Below the pieces are notes generated by a model, which did no database searches, was not told the origin of the DNA, and saw only the letters and a program-made list of their open reading frames with translations. From Latrodectus hesperus (lineage: Eukaryota; Arthropoda; Arachnida; Araneae; Theridiidae): 64,000 nucleotides of DNA. Positions 25,809 to 38,092 of the stretch are shown piece by piece (position 1 is the first letter of the stretch; the number at the start of each line of letters is the position of its first letter). The stretch is taken from NCBI GenBank assembly GCA_037975125.1, contig CM075857.1, positions 41,532,436 to 41,596,435 of the forward strand, given 5' to 3'. A program made the position numbers and the translations under genes.

Positions 25809-28242
25809 CATCTTCTGACAAGTGATGGTGACCCTACAAGCCATTTCTTGCACCAATCTGCAGTATATTCAAGATCACCGCTTGCTTTCATATTGACCAG
25901 AACCCTGTCCCATGGATTTGTTGCTATAAGCTTCAAAGTTGGGAATTTCCTGATTTTCCTCCAAAAAAATGTTTTGTCTTGAAAAGCCCTTAATTTTAAA
26001 TCATATTCCTGAAATTCCTGAATTATTTTCTATTTTACCTTGAAAGCAAAAGAATACTATTTCCGATTTGCAAGAATTTAGATGATTCAGTTTGAAAAAA
26101 TAGGAGTGGTCTTAAAAATCTTACGGCCGAATAAAGGACAGATATTTCTGATGATGTCATGGGAGGATAAATTCAAAAGGGTCTTAACTCTTACACCTCA
26201 ATGAAGAATTTGAGTGCGGTTGTCTTTTGATTTTTTGTTTGGAAAAATATGTATTTTGTTATTCTTATTTTCGATTTTCAAATATTCATATGTACCAAGA
26301 CTGAAATACCTGGAATAAGGACTTGGCTTTCTACTGATCGTAAGGACAAAAATGTCATAGCCTTATTTCAAACTTGTTCAAACGATAAATCTTCATTTTT
26401 ATTTCATGTATTTTGTTAACAATTTAGTTTTGCAAATATGATATATTTTTAAGTTTTTATTCATGCCAATTTACTAAAATATGGAAAACAAATGAAAAAA
26501 GTTAAATCAGACTGTTTTTGTTTCTAACATGAATGCAAAATTAGGATTGACAAAATCGTTGCTGATACCATCTTCCTGCAAGCATTGGATACTGTTAAAT
26601 ACACTAATCCTGAAAATAAAGGTTTCAGCATAAGGTTAAAAATACTTACACGATAACTTGCAATTACTTACAGGAGAAATTTCCACTTTCAAATGCTTTT
26701 TTTCCAAGATAGAATGATGAACATTTTAACGAGTATTTTATTCGACTTGTAAATCATGCTAAATGTAGCAAAAAAGTATGCTTTTTGTGATAAAGTAAAA
26801 AGAGAAATTGAAATGTATTTGTGAAGATATTAAACAATTAATTGACAGTTTTCTGCAGGAAAATTTTTATTTTTGGAATGAAATTTCTAAATTGAAAGAT
26901 GTTTCAGGGAATTTTAAAATATTTTCTCACAAAATTAGTTAAATATCTGATATTATCACATGGTCCCTGAACATCTACAACAACAGTATTATAACTTAAG
27001 CAAAGTACTAAATATCAGACCTTGGTATTCACTCATTAAGAATATGTAAAGATTTCATATATAGGAAGGAATCTCTATTGTTAATTTAGTTACAAAATCA
27101 ATGAAACAGTACATAAAAAATGCTCATTATCAATATGGTTCTTACTTGGAACAAAAAATAAAGAAAAATATGAAAAAAAGGAAAATGATGAATAGAACAT
27201 GAATAAAGCAGATAAAAAATTGTTCAAATTTTTCATAGCAGAAGAAAATAACCTTTTAAAAGATGAAGCAGCAGCACTTGGGTTGATCAGTAGCTTATCA
27301 GAAAAACTAAGAAATGCTGTAAAAATTGCGATTTTAAGGAAATAAATATTGCCAATGATAAAATCAAAGAAATTTCGGAAAAATTAGCTGTTACTTGAAA
27401 AAAAAACACACAATTTAAAAGAAAACTCTAGTTTTTCTTCTTATTTTGCAATTATTCTGAAAGAAAATGTCGTGAAACTTCTAGAAAATTGTTTCCCTCA
27501 GGAAACGATTTTCTTTTGTTTTATGAACTATTTTCTCTGTTGCTAATGACCTGCATGATAAAATGATAAGGCGATAAAAAAATTTCTGATTACAATTTTC
27601 TCTTTCATCCTGTTAAAAAAATTAAACCGCTTGAAAAATATCAATATAAAAGTTTTCGCCAGTAAATTATATATATACATATAATTTTTCTCCCATTAAT
27701 AGATTTTACAAGCAATCATGTAATAATTTCTTCGTTAAAAGAAAACTTTGAATTTCCGTCAACCTACTTAAATATTTTTTTAAAACATTTCAAAAATAAA
27801 AGAACACCAGAAAGTTATTCTATCAATACTTTAATTATTAACAATGAACTTTTTAACACCCAAATGTTTTACTTTTTCTATCAAAATTGCCAAAGTATTT
27901 TTTCTCGGTTTTACGTTAAACAGTGAACATAAATATCTTAAATGAGCAAAGTAATACGTAATTTTATTGCAACGAAAATCTCGAATTGTAATTGAATTAC
28001 CGTAATCGAACAATACTCGAGTCGTCTACGTGCGAATGAAAGTAATCTTTTAATGTTTTCTTACAGAAGGAAATATATTAACTACACCAGTATGATAGAC
28101 ATTTGATTCAATATTAAACAGTTAATGCAACATCATATAATAAAGATAAGAAAAACCACATTCAAAAGACTATTCATAATATGACGAAAATTAACCGTCA
28201 TCCTGTACGTTACAAGAAGTCACGTTGAATTTCAAAGAATCA
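25809..28242. other. AT-rich DNA with a possible coding relic
   Basis: Mostly featureless. At about 27195-27420 a plus-strand frame encodes a short acidic/Lys-rich run beginning NKADKKLFKFF and continuing ALGLISSLSEKLRNA before frameshifts. It may be a processed pseudogene fragment of an unrecognised protein. The rest shows no sustained coding. Confidence 0.35.
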
Positions 28243-28425
28243 TCAAACAGCAATTACTGAGGTACATCTCAAATCATTTCCGCTTCTCGCACCGCCCGCA
28301 TTTTGAGCATGTTCAAAAAGGATTCCAGGAAGCAATGAAATTTCATCCTCGTCGCTCGAGCCATTTTTTTCTTCTCGAAAAAGGCTTCTGAAAGCCAACC
28401 CAAAAGAAATTCGGAATCTAAACAA
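28243..28425 (-). CDS. unsupported short ORF, possible exon
   Basis: A 60-codon minus-strand open frame in a patch clearly richer in G and C than its flanks. It contains an acidic stretch NGSSDEDEIS. A second frame overlaps it (ATG at about 28360) in a better translation context. I recognise neither. The composition suggests a first exon or 5' UTR of a minus-strand gene, but nothing else supports this. Confidence 0.2.
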   Translation of the reverse strand: MFRFRISFGLAFRSLFREEKNGSSDEDEISLLPGILFEHAQNAGGARSGNDLRCTSVIAV

Positions 28426-29001
28426 CTTTAACTAAATTTATCGCTTTATCGTAAATCAGTAACTGTAACTGTAATGTAGTCCCCTTACTGACATGATTGC
28501 AGAACCAAACATGGATTTTTTTCTTTTCTTTAGTGTTGATTTGATAATATTGACAGCAATTATAAGAAAGCATGCGCAGAACGCATGAAATAATAATGTT
28601 ACTTCACATTTATCTTACTCGCTTTTATTAATCCTAAGCTGCAGATTTCATGCTATTCATATATCAATTTTTTAAAATCAAGTTTTACAACCTTTGTCCA
28701 AGAGTTAATTATGCCTTCAAAAGCATTATTTTCCTTCTATGGATAAACAAATTACAATATCTTTAATATTAAGATTTTAAATATTATTCTCTTACAGGAG
28801 AAGGTCACCCGTTTGATTTTAATTTATTAGTCTCAAATTGCATGGAATAAGTTAAATATGATTACTACAGAGGCACTTTGGGCCATATACAGAGAAAACT
28901 TAGTACTTCAAATAATCAGCGCCAGAGAATTATGTTACAATAATTCACAAAACATTTATTTCACTGAAATAGATCAAATTAATGGAATAAAAAATTTAAT
29001 C

Positions 29002-29059
<58 letters not shown>

Positions 29060-30721
29060 CAAACACACACATTTATATTCTTGTATTTTTTAACAGTAGA
29101 AGAATATAATCGTAATAGTTTTAGCACAACAAAATGTAAATTATAATTTAGTATAAAATTTCAAAATTAAATTTTGTAACAAGACTATTAGAAAAATTAA
29201 TTCTTTTAATACAATTTGTTTTTGATGAGATTTAAACACAACTACAAGCAAGTAATACACATAATCTTTATAGAATTCTTTTCATTTAATATTTTCATGA
29301 AAAATACTTTTCACCATAATTTGGAGAATATAAAACCAGGAAAAAAATTTTTTTTCTGTTATAAAATAATTATTAACAAAAATATTTTATCATGTTATTT
29401 TAGAATTGGAGCTGACGGACACAAAATTAAACTGGAAAAAAAATCATAAGATAAGTGATTCAATTAAATTGTAATTTTTCAACTGCGCAATGTATTTGCA
29501 AGAAGTTCTTTTTACACATCCAAAGAAAATAAACAAGTATTGAAATTTTAAAATAAACAGAGAAGAGGGCGGGATTTAAAGAGATTAGCAACAACTAATT
29601 TTATGAAGCTGCTGCAACGATTGGCTTAATTGAAAATAAAAATCCATAAGCCCATTGTTTAGTCTTCCTAATTCCGTTTTATCCTTGGAAGAACATTTAT
29701 AATTATGTTATTACCGCTTGCGTTTTCTATCGATTAGAAAATTGCGATAAAAAAGTAAATAAATCATACCTGCATATCTTACCTTTCTGCAATAATTGGT
29801 TTTAGCGATAAGAATACGCTTGCTTGCGAAACACAGTTTCAACAAAAATACAAAATAAACCTAAAAAAAATAATACTTAATCCTTAATGACCTTTCAACT
29901 CCCACGACTTTTTTTCCGCGCGAAGAAAGGAAAGAAATGGTTAGGAAATATGATAGTGTAAAATAAGTATTATGCAATTGAATTATTTTTTCCATTTTTT
30001 GTTATTTGAAGATGGAAATCTTGTTCTCTCTTGCATGGAGAAATTGGAATTTGTGATTTGATTTCCGAAATTTTTCATCTCCATCGATTTTTCAAGCAAT
30101 TTCGGGGGCACTTTTTCAATCATCGATGTCTCTTTTAATCTTTTTAGCACTCCATTTAAACTTAGAGCGAATAGAAAAAGGAAGAGAGAAACTGAAATTC
30201 AAACTCTTTACTCACATATCTGCACTAAATTTTTTTTTATTTAATTACATTTCATCATCACACAACGAAAAAAAAAGTTGCAAGAAAGGTGTATATAGTT
30301 TAAATTTTCCTCATATTTGGTCAATTTCTTTTTATAATCAGTAAACCATAATTGTCACAGGTTAAAATATTTCTTATAAATTTTCATTATTCCAATTTTA
30401 CTTTTCCAAGAGAAATCAAATGGTGTTTATTCATTATCCTCATTTCATGGATAATGTTCTAAGCATACCGTTAAATAAATGTAAGAGCAATTTTTAATTT
30501 GGTTCGTATTTCCTAAATTCATGAATTAGATGTATACGATACACAAAGATTTTTATTAAACATTGCACTCACCGTCAAATAAAAGAAAAAAACTCGGTTG
30601 TCCAGATGTAAGAATTTTAACTAAAGAACTTTTTCGTTCCAAATATTTTTCCATTGAAAATTTCCAATGCACGACTTTGGCACATAATTTGAGTAATTTC
30701 TAGAAAGAAACCTTTTTATTA
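28426..30721. other. AT-rich non-coding DNA
   Basis: Contains an (AT)n run at about 29005-29057. No family-level coding match was found. Open frames near 28858, 29216 and 30126 are composition-driven. Confidence 0.5.
29005..29057. repeat. (AT)n microsatellite
   Basis: Uninterrupted TA dinucleotide run. It accounts for the Tyr-Ile repeat in the overlapping open frame. Confidence 0.95.
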
Positions 30722-30723
30722 TA

Positions 30724-31899
30724 CACTGGTGAAAATGCAATTAAAGTTACTCAGTTATTTTTCATATAAAAGTGCATGATATTTTTTGGAAATACCATTA
30801 TTTGAATTCCATTTTTAGTTTTCAATTCTGTGTAAAAAAAGTTGTAGAGAAAACTTAATTTAGTGAGAATTTAGATCATTTAATCAAAAAATCAGAAATT
30901 TCAAGTGGAAATGCAATTAAAGACACTTGTTGTTTATCGAACAAATTTATTGATTAATAATGAGTGGCACCTCCATTGCTTACAATTACTTCATGCATTC
31001 TATATGGCATCGATGTCACAAGATTTTGAAGGTAATTTAATGGCAAATTTGATCATACATTACGAATTTTTTTTAAGTCCATTACTGACTCAAAGTGGCC
31101 ATTTTCGTAAACTTTTTGCGGTATCGATCCCCAGATGTTTTCAATAGGGTTCAGATCGGGACTTCTAGCTGGCCAGTCCATAACCTTGATGTTTCGCACC
31201 ATGAAAAGGCTTTCGTTGCTTTAGAGTTGTAAATGCTTACATTGCCTTATTGAAATATCCAGGAATCTTCACATGCATATCTTCGACATAATTCAACAGA
31301 ACGTTATCTAGGAGTTCAATATAATCGGAGGAATTCATTTTAGGTGTGATTCAACAGATGGGAGTTGTTCCATAGCTCGAGAAAGCTCCCCACACCATCA
31401 ATGTGCCTCCACCAAAATTGCGGCTAACTGAAATCTCCTTTTTGGCGCCCCTATGCGATGCCAGTAAGACTTGTTTCGATCTAGTCCATCTAAATTAAAC
31501 TTTTTCTCATCACTGAACACCACATTGTTCCATTCAGAATCCCAATTTGCATGCTTTTTTGCAAATTCCAAACGAGCTTTCTTATGCTGAATACTTAAGA
31601 GAGGTTTGCGGTATTTTTTCGCCCATTTAACAACTCCAGATTGACTGATTATTTGTCCGATTCTTCGAGTTGTAACAGATAGGCGTAAATCTCTCCTAAT
31701 TTTAGTGGAGTTTACGTTAGGTCTTATTGTCTCGCGAATTATCTGCCGCTTTTGATGGTCACTTAATTTACTACAAATACCTCGACGCCTCTTAACTCCA
31801 TACATATCACCTAGATTTAAAAAATTCCACACAACTGTTGGAGAGCGATTAATTTTCTTTGCAATTGATTTATTTGAATAGCCTTCTTCCTTTAAAATT
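30724..31899 (-). pseudogene. Tc3-like Tc1/mariner transposase, inactive
   Basis: Read on the minus strand from 31899, the frame gives an N-terminal helix-turn-helix ([20 protein letters not shown]), the second DNA-binding domain, then [13 protein letters not shown] with the first catalytic Asp, ending open at about 31398. Downstream in shifted frames come MVWGAF-type remnants and the WPARSPDLNPIENIW block with the third catalytic Glu (about 31180-31130), then the usual C-terminus to a stop near 30958. The middle catalytic Asp block is FQ-stop-GN, so that residue and the frame are lost. A TA dinucleotide precedes CACTGGTG at 30724, the likely 3' end of the element. The 5' end and first residues are missing beyond the nested SINE. 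Confidence 0.88.
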
Positions 31900-32094
31900 C
31901 AGGCCGAGCTGGCAGCCGAATGGTTAGCGCTCTTGCCTTCGGTTCAACAGTTCTTGGGTTCGAATCCTACCTTGGGCATGGATGTTTGCAGTGGTTCGGA
32001 ATCCACTTTAAACTGTAGATCCCGGTCTAATTAGCCCTCATGTGCAATAAATGACCGTTGAGCGACAAACAAACCAAACCAACCCTTTAAAATT
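31889..32094 (+). mobile_element. SINE family 1 with 11-bp target duplication
   Basis: The direct repeat CCTTTAAAATT flanks the element at 31889-31899 and 32084-32094, leaving a 184-bp SINE at 31900-32083. An A-box-like TGGTTAGCGCTC and a B box GGTTCGAATCC mark the tRNA-derived head, and the tail is ACAAACAAACCAAACC. It lies across the 5' part of the Tc3-like transposase and so inserted after it. The perfect duplication suggests a fairly recent insertion by LINE machinery. Confidence 0.93.
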
Positions 32095-32095
32095 A

Positions 32096-32440
32096 ATGTG
32101 TAGGTATTTTTAATTTAATTATAATAATTATATTTAATTAATTTATTATTTAAATTTTTTTGCATATCCATATAAAGTGATTTTTTGACGTTTTAATTTT
32201 TTACTTTAATCTACATCCAAAAAATAGATGAGAACTTGATAAATTTTATTATGTAACTCTAGCTATGAAAGAAAATATTTAAGGCAAATATTAAAAATAA
32301 ATACCTCCCATCAAAATTAAAAAATAGCAATCTATTTCAGTCATTGCAAATTGATATGTGTAGGTATTTTAATTTATTATTATAACTAAACACATCTTAT
32401 GTGTAGGTATTTTTAATTTATTATAATTAAATCGGTGATC
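32096..32440 (+). repeat. three copies of a short AT-rich motif
   Basis: ATGTGTAGGTATTTT followed by AATTTA occurs near 32096, 32356 and 32399. The first copy directly abuts the SINE target duplication. The origin is unknown. Confidence 0.6.
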
Positions 32441-33045
32441 AATAAATGCCCTTTCTTGAGAACAAGTAGAAGTAATGCTGGATTTAGATATTTTTTAAGC
32501 GAAGAACATTTTCTCGTCTCTTACCTTTACGAGAAATGCGTAACAAACTGCTTGGATTGATGAACATACATGTTTTAAATAAATCCTAATCTTCTGAGAC
32601 TATGGTGGTCTGGTAAGAAATCACCGATTTTCTCGAAACCAGCAAGTAGAGGGTTCTACATTTTATCTAATCGAAAACCGTGGATCCGAGAGGATCTGTT
32701 AGACAACATCTCTCAAAAATATGCAATAATATCTTAAGACATTTTTAGTATGCGGATAATATTACTTTTATAAACACATATTCACAAAAACAGCCCTTTT
32801 GTGATCAACACAATGAATACTAATCCAGTAAAAGAAAAAAGTGGAAAATTAGGAAATAGGCATGTAACGTAAAGGTTAAGAACCATGCCGACAAGGCGGG
32901 CGGGACTTTGGTAAAAATGAAAATAAAAGGCAATTTTAAGAATTCTAATACGTAGGCACAATTATAAATATATAACCAATGGAAGAAACCATCTGATGAT
33001 TAAGATAAGTAAAGTAGAAGGGGAAGATTCATGGAAACGGAACAG
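32441..33045. other. non-coding DNA
   Basis: Nothing recognised. Some patches (32600-32720, 32870-32910) have more G and C than average but no coding pattern. Confidence 0.45.
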
Positions 33046-33128
33046 TGAGCCCGCAGTGGCCTGGTTGGTAAGTACATCGTTCCATGGTAATGAATTCGAA
33101 TCCCGAAAATCCGTCTTATTCACTAAAT
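33046..33128 (+). repeat. tRNA-derived SINE head, family 3-like
   Basis: GCCCGCAGTGGCCTGGTTGG gives an A-box-like segment, and AATTCGAATCCC about 35 nt later is a B box. The order matches the SINE at 6376-6557. No acceptor stem is present, so a tRNA gene is rejected. Confidence 0.55.
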
Positions 33129-33700
33129 AGATTGAAATATATTTTAGCAGTCCTGGGAAATATATCTTAATATTTTTATTAAACATTAATTGATTGTTTT
33201 TATTATTTTAACAAGAATTTTTGTTTTTCTCAGTACAAAACATTAATTTTCGTACTAGTAAGGCAGAATCAATATGTTTTGCATATTTTCGTAGTTTACT
33301 TCATTTCATATATACGGATAAGGCAAATGATCCATTAAATGAAAGACGATTAGTTGAGTTTATTTCCTCAAGATTTACAATATTCTATAAAATTCCAGGT
33401 ATATGCAGGATTTTGAGTAAATTTCCATGTTACAAAAATTCTTGGGAATTTTATATCTCTAACTGGTTGTGTCATAGAATCTTCGCTAATTGGGACAAAG
33501 TTCGATATTCTTTGTAAATAGGAATTCTGTTATTGTAATCTCTGCTTTGTCTCCGTATTGCATTTTTGGCGATGAGGTAGATTAAAACAAGATCTAAACA
33601 CTTTATTTTTTTCTTTGATTGGGAAAATTAATCACAATTGACGAACTCCTCCGGGGTTTTTCCTTCGTTAGATAAGCAAGAATGTCCCCATCCCGAGGTA
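33129..33700. other. non-coding DNA with an unassigned open frame
   Basis: A 98-codon plus-strand frame at 33221-33517 contains NDPLNERRLVEFISSRF. I recognise no family and cannot tell whether it is a coding relic. Confidence 0.3.
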
Positions 33701-33719
33701 CCTCAGCGATCTTAAATAT

Positions 33720-34665
33720 TTTTTCTCTATTTTTAGTTTTCTACTTATTTTTCTGTATCTTCCTTTTTCTGTCGTCATCGAGATCAAGTCTTACAGTTCG
33801 CATATATTTTACATAGCTATGCTGGCCGAGTATGACATCTCGTAAAAAAGGAAATTGGTAATAAAATAAGACGAACCCTCTACGTACCTTTTGGCCCAGA
33901 CTTCTCCGTAGATTGAATGATCCTATTCTCAGTCGATATCCTGGTGCTATGTTAAGGGCGACTTTGTCCAGTTGTTGTTTCGAATCCAAAATGATGTAGC
34001 TAAGCTACACCATCTCCATAAAACCAAAAACGACCAGAAGGTCCAAAAATAAAATCGGATCCCTTAAAATCTCAAAAGCTGTAAAATTTAGACATATAAG
34101 AATATGATCGGGGGAGGCTTGAACAGTCCCACACCAATGACACTCTGAAAAGAGCCTCTCGCCCTGGTGAAAGGTAAATGATTTAATATGTCCGCTCAGA
34201 AAGGGTGAGGGAGCCGTCTGCTCTTTTCTCGATATATTGAGCTTGTGGCACCAACGAGTTCTTTTGCCAAAGTACCACGAGTGAGAAGAAGGAACTTTCC
34301 AAAATGTACTCAATTCCTTCTTTTTAATTGAGGAAATTTCAAAATAGGTTAATGTAGCGTTGTCATGCAGGTTATCGGCAGAGGCAGCCTTGGCCAAATT
34401 ATCGGCAACGTAATTACCATTCAATTAAACATGGGCGGCTTTGTCCTTACATGGCTGTGTAAGACTAGTTTTACATTTTGGAGTTGTGCGGATATGCCCG
34501 CTGAATTCTCTTTTTAACATATAGTACAATATCCTGATGGTACTCCTACGATAAATGTTAAGCCTATTTGCCTCCAGAGCTGGTAACTGCTTTCCCTTGT
34601 AATGTTCTGTGATGGAGGGGGGAGGTTGCTATCGAAACGAATACATTCTTTTCTCATGGGTTTAA
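33720..34665 (-). pseudogene. LINE 3' fragment: RNase H end and 3' UTR
   Basis: The minus strand from about 34660 encodes the end of a retrotransposon RNase H domain, with the late motif NGNYVADNLAKAAS (near 34420), then a C-terminal zinc-ribbon-like CHWCG...SPDHILIC segment (about 34130-34080) seen after RNase H in I/jockey-type LINEs. A stop lies just before the NGNYVADN block and the upstream active site is not readable, so this is a 5'-truncated dead copy. The 3' UTR probably runs to about 33720. It belongs to a LINE different from the two larger ones in the window. Confidence 0.7.
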
Positions 34666-35140
34666 GAAATTGAAGCCAAGATGAGGATCTTTACTCATTA
34701 CAATATATTTGCATAACTTATGACAAATCTATTAACATTTTCTCAAAATTCATACTGATTAGAAACAGTGAAGGTATCCTAAAACAAATATCATGGTTCT
34801 GAATACTCAAATTTATTAAAACTCTTATTGGAAAATTTATTAACGTAAAAAAAACATTAAAATTCGCGAATCTTCTGATTAAAAGTTCTTCAGAGCAACA
34901 ATCGAAATTTCCCTTGTCTCTACGAATACCTGGCGAAATCACCGTCGTAATTTTACGTCACAAATCACTAAATAAAAGTCGTGGAACTGTTTCAGGAACC
35001 TTTCATAAAATTTATTCTAGATTCTAAAATAGAGATTCGAGAAGTTAGAAACCAAAGAGTTTGCATTGTCCGCCGAATGAAGAAATAATGTCGTGGTGAA
35101 GAAATAATTGGTATTAAACACTTGATATTATATAACCTTT
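34666..35140. other. non-coding DNA
   Basis: Nothing recognised. The minus-strand frame at 34718-34942 has no family resemblance. Confidence 0.45.
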
Positions 35141-35149
35141 AAATGTCTA

Positions 35150-35350
35150 TACTCAGTAAGAGTGGGATGCCTTATTGGCCGTACTTCTATGTCGCAAAAG
35201 AGGAAACGTAGAAAACACCAAGTATCCATCACGAGAGATGTGGAATGTAGAAGCGCAACATCCATCTTCTGTTATTCAACAGCGGCTGAGACCGAACCCG
35301 AGATCTTATGTTCCGAAAAACGCTGTTCTACCTCTAGGCCACGGTGAGCT
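35150..35350 (-). repeat. tRNA-derived SINE, family 2
   Basis: The minus strand starts GCTCACCGTGGCCTAGAGGT (A-box region, 35349 down) and has GGGTTCGGTCTCAG as B box near 35290. The body has blocks shared with the copy at 4100-4290, ending near TTTTGCGACATAGAAG. This is the best copy of the family in the window. Confidence 0.7.
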
Positions 35351-35881
35351 TTAAATGAAGATATCTGTAATAATTCACAAAAAGTATTTTAAAACAATAT
35401 AAACTTTAACTGTTAAGTCCTAACCGAATATGCTTCATTGTGAGGACAATGCCCATAGAAGAACAAGTAAAAAGAATACTGATTATAATTTTTTTTTAAT
35501 TTTTTTGAATCGCAGTGAGCAAATTGAATATCAGGTTTAAAATTAAAAATATTGATTTTTGCCTGAAATAAAATTTCAATTATCATAAGCGTTGCAATAT
35601 CGTGGTATGAAAATATATGAGGTATGAATCTTTCTAAATTAAATGCTTTTGAATTCAAGATATTTAAAACATAGTAGACAACATGAGTTATTTTCAAGCG
35701 TAAAAACTTTTTTTATTCTCATAGTTTTGTAGAAATATAAATATTCTCCTTGCCATTGAGAAAATTAAAATAGAAAGACTTAAAAATGTTACAATGAACT
35801 CATTTTAATTAAATTTAATACATTAATATATCAAAAATAAGATACATTAAGCTGCATTAACTAAAAATATATTCAAATACG

Positions 35882-35887
<6 letters not shown>
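35351..35887. other. AT-rich non-coding DNA
   Basis: Nothing recognised. Confidence 0.5.

Positions 35888-35941
<54 letters not shown>
35888..35941. repeat. (TA)n microsatellite
   Basis: Uninterrupted run, directly abutting the 3' end of a Tc1-like relic. Confidence 0.95.
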
Positions 35942-35943
<2 letters not shown>

Positions 35944-35944
35944 C

Positions 35945-36435
35945 TAATAAAAATATGATACACTACTAAAAAGTGAAATAGCTACACCAAAAAAATAATG
36001 CATGTAGAGGCATGCAAATTTTAGGAGTGATAGTGCTGATCAGCACTTCAAAGTGGATATGAAATGAAAAATATTGCAAAACAGAAAAAATCTTTGTAAG
36101 CCAATTTATTCACAATGTGCTTACTTCGACCAGCTATATAAGGAATCATTCAATAATCAAATTGTTCAATGATAATTGCCTGAAGCGGTTATCATATCAC
36201 ATATACTGCTGTGCACAGGTCATCCCCGATTTGAGCTGGTAACACCAGTTCATGTCGCGTTCAGTCAAGCAACATAGGAGATTTTCCCGCCAGAGTAGGA
36301 TTTCAAATATTGTCAGCCTGTTAGGAGTTCATCGAGCGGCATGCGTTCTGGCATTGCGTGCTGGAATAGCATGTTGGGTACACCCTTCAACAAAGGTGGG
36401 ACAACAGATTCCATAACTTGTGCAGTCAATGACAA

Positions 36436-36437
<2 letters not shown>
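35945..36437 (-). pseudogene. Tc1-like transposon relic, 3' part
   Basis: The minus strand from about 36415 reads VMESVVPPLLKGVPNMLFQH, the segment of Tc1 transposases just before the middle catalytic Asp block, and then decays. The opposite end, at about 35960-36010 on the plus strand (CACTACTAAAAAGTGAAATAG followed by GCTACACC), resembles Tc1 terminal inverted repeats. (TA)n tracts flank the relic on both sides. The missing 5' half and many stops make it inactive. Confidence 0.65.

Positions 36438-36499
<62 letters not shown>
36438..36499. repeat. (TA)n microsatellite
   Basis: Long uninterrupted run between the Tc1 relic and the LINE fragment. It explains the Tyr-Ile repeat in the overlapping open frame. 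Confidence 0.95.
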
Positions 36500-36500
<1 letters not shown>

Positions 36501-36544
36501 TTGAGGCGTTCTTTCATCAAACACTACGCTACCCAAAATCAGAT

Positions 36545-37440
36545 TGGTTGATTGGGTTTTATGATGCTATGTCCAAAAGTGGACATGCTGCGCCAAGAGT
36601 AAGAGTTTTGTAGTTTTATTTTTATTTTATTTATTTTTTAATTATCATTTTTTTTTTCAAAAAACTTAGGCAACATTAACATTTAAAAACAAATATCAGT
36701 GTGTAAAAAAAATCTATCAGTGTTAAAATCTAATTATAAAATATAGCAAAGGAAAAATCAAGTATATAATGTGTTAAAATTTAAAATACAAATTAAATAA
36801 AATGTAAAAACCTATTGCCCTTAAAAATGCGATAATGTTTCTATGGGGTGGATCCCCTATTAAATGAGATACAATTTATATATTCGTGTTAAAAAAGAGT
36901 AAACGTTGCTGGTTAAAATCATGACATGAAATTAAAATATGATAAACAATGAATGGTTCATCACACGTCTCACGCCATAGGCTTAATTCACTTAGAAACT
37001 AATGTCTGTGTGTGAAACGTGTGTGTTCGATATGAAGGCGAGTTAATCTTACATCAGCAATTCGTAACGGTAAATCTGACAATGAGATAAGGTATGGAAA
37101 TATGCTGTGCAGTTTGTTTGTGACCTGCACAATCCAAAACTTCTGCAAAAGTGAGTAAATAAAATTTTTTATACTATTTCTCACATCAGAGAGCGGAACA
37201 GATGGTAAAATTGGTCCCGATACAACCTTAGCAGCTGCATCTGCTCTGTCGTTTCCATCAAGATCTACGTGGTTTGGTAGCCAACAAAATACTATTTTAT
37301 ATCCCTTGCTACCCAAAACTAGAGGCTTGGTTTCGAACTGGCGTATAGCGTTCCAAATGTAGTCGCCATACCCGTCATTCCTCAAAACAGAAATAAGATT
37401 CATACGTGAACATACCCGGTATGATGCTGATGACATCCTG
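36545..37440 (-). mobile_element. 5'-truncated LINE, RNase H end and 3' UTR
   Basis: The minus-strand frame 37436-36999 encodes the second half of an RNase H domain (VFCWLPNHVDLDGNDRADAA, near 37290-37230) and the following C-terminal region (PLRIADVRLTRLHIEHTRF). It matches the minus-strand LINE at 48318-51680 in the same regions, and both end in the same 3' terminal stem-loop plus CCAA-type tail (36550-36595). The copy starts at about 37440, so it is a typical 5'-truncated insertion. In the C-terminal part the frame ends early compared with the other copy. Confidence 0.85.
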
Positions 37441-37477
37441 CTAGACGTCAGTAGATAAAATTTGCCGGTTCTGGCTC

Positions 37478-37811
37478 AGTGGCGGTGTTGAGTTGTTTCC
37501 ATCCTGCTGCTGAGTTGAGTTGTTTCCTTCCTGCTGTTGAGTTGTTTTGCTCCTGCTGTTGAGTTTTGGTTTCGGTTTTTAAACTGGTAGTTAGTTTTGG
37601 TTTTCGAGATTCTGTTTTATAGAATGGCAATGGGTAGTGTGTGGTGGTGTTGAGCTGTTTTGCTCCTGCTGCTGAGTTGCGATGTTTTTATTGCTCTTTT
37701 GAGTTTCGGTTTCAGTTTTCGAGATTCTGTTTTATGGAATGGCAACGGTATAGTTTTGGTTTTTTGGAATGGCAACAGTTATTGGCAAACACGTATCTCT
37801 TTTTTTACCCA
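37478..37811 (+). repeat. imperfect tandem repeat, left part
   Basis: Two units start with a GTGGYGGTGTTGAGYTGTT-type motif (about 37481 and 37638) and end with TTCGAGATTCTGTTTTAT and RAATGGCAA (about 37625 and 37740); a further GGAATGGCAACAG lies at 37765. A short internal repeat of CCTGCTGYTGAGTTG occupies 37500-37570. The same motifs resume at 43466-43575, beyond the LINE insertion. Confidence 0.7.
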
Positions 37812-38092
37812 TCCTATGAAAGGGAGTTCAAAGATTTTGTAAAGTACTTTTGGTTGCTGTTGAAGCTGTCCTCCTTGACTAGAAGGTGTGGAGAAAAAGT
37901 TGCAAACTCTTAACGGTACGTACATACTTCTTCGAACTTTATTCGCATTGAGAAGAACTCAAGCAATTTATTTTAAATTATTTAAGTTTAGAGGAATTCG
38001 GGAATTCCTATAAGATTAATTGGTTTATTAGTTTCTAGTTCAAGTAGTTCTATAGTTTATTTCTCAAGTACGTACAAGATGTTAAATTCAAA

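Noticed and set aside
28790..28830. Last exon of the RNase H2 gene
   Set aside because: A good acceptor at about 28799 would give only about five codons before a stop. It lies 3.9 kb downstream with no supporting homology.
28858..29109. Open frame with a long Tyr-Ile repeat
   Set aside because: It is the translation of an (AT)n microsatellite. The frame at 36341-36613 is the same kind of artefact.
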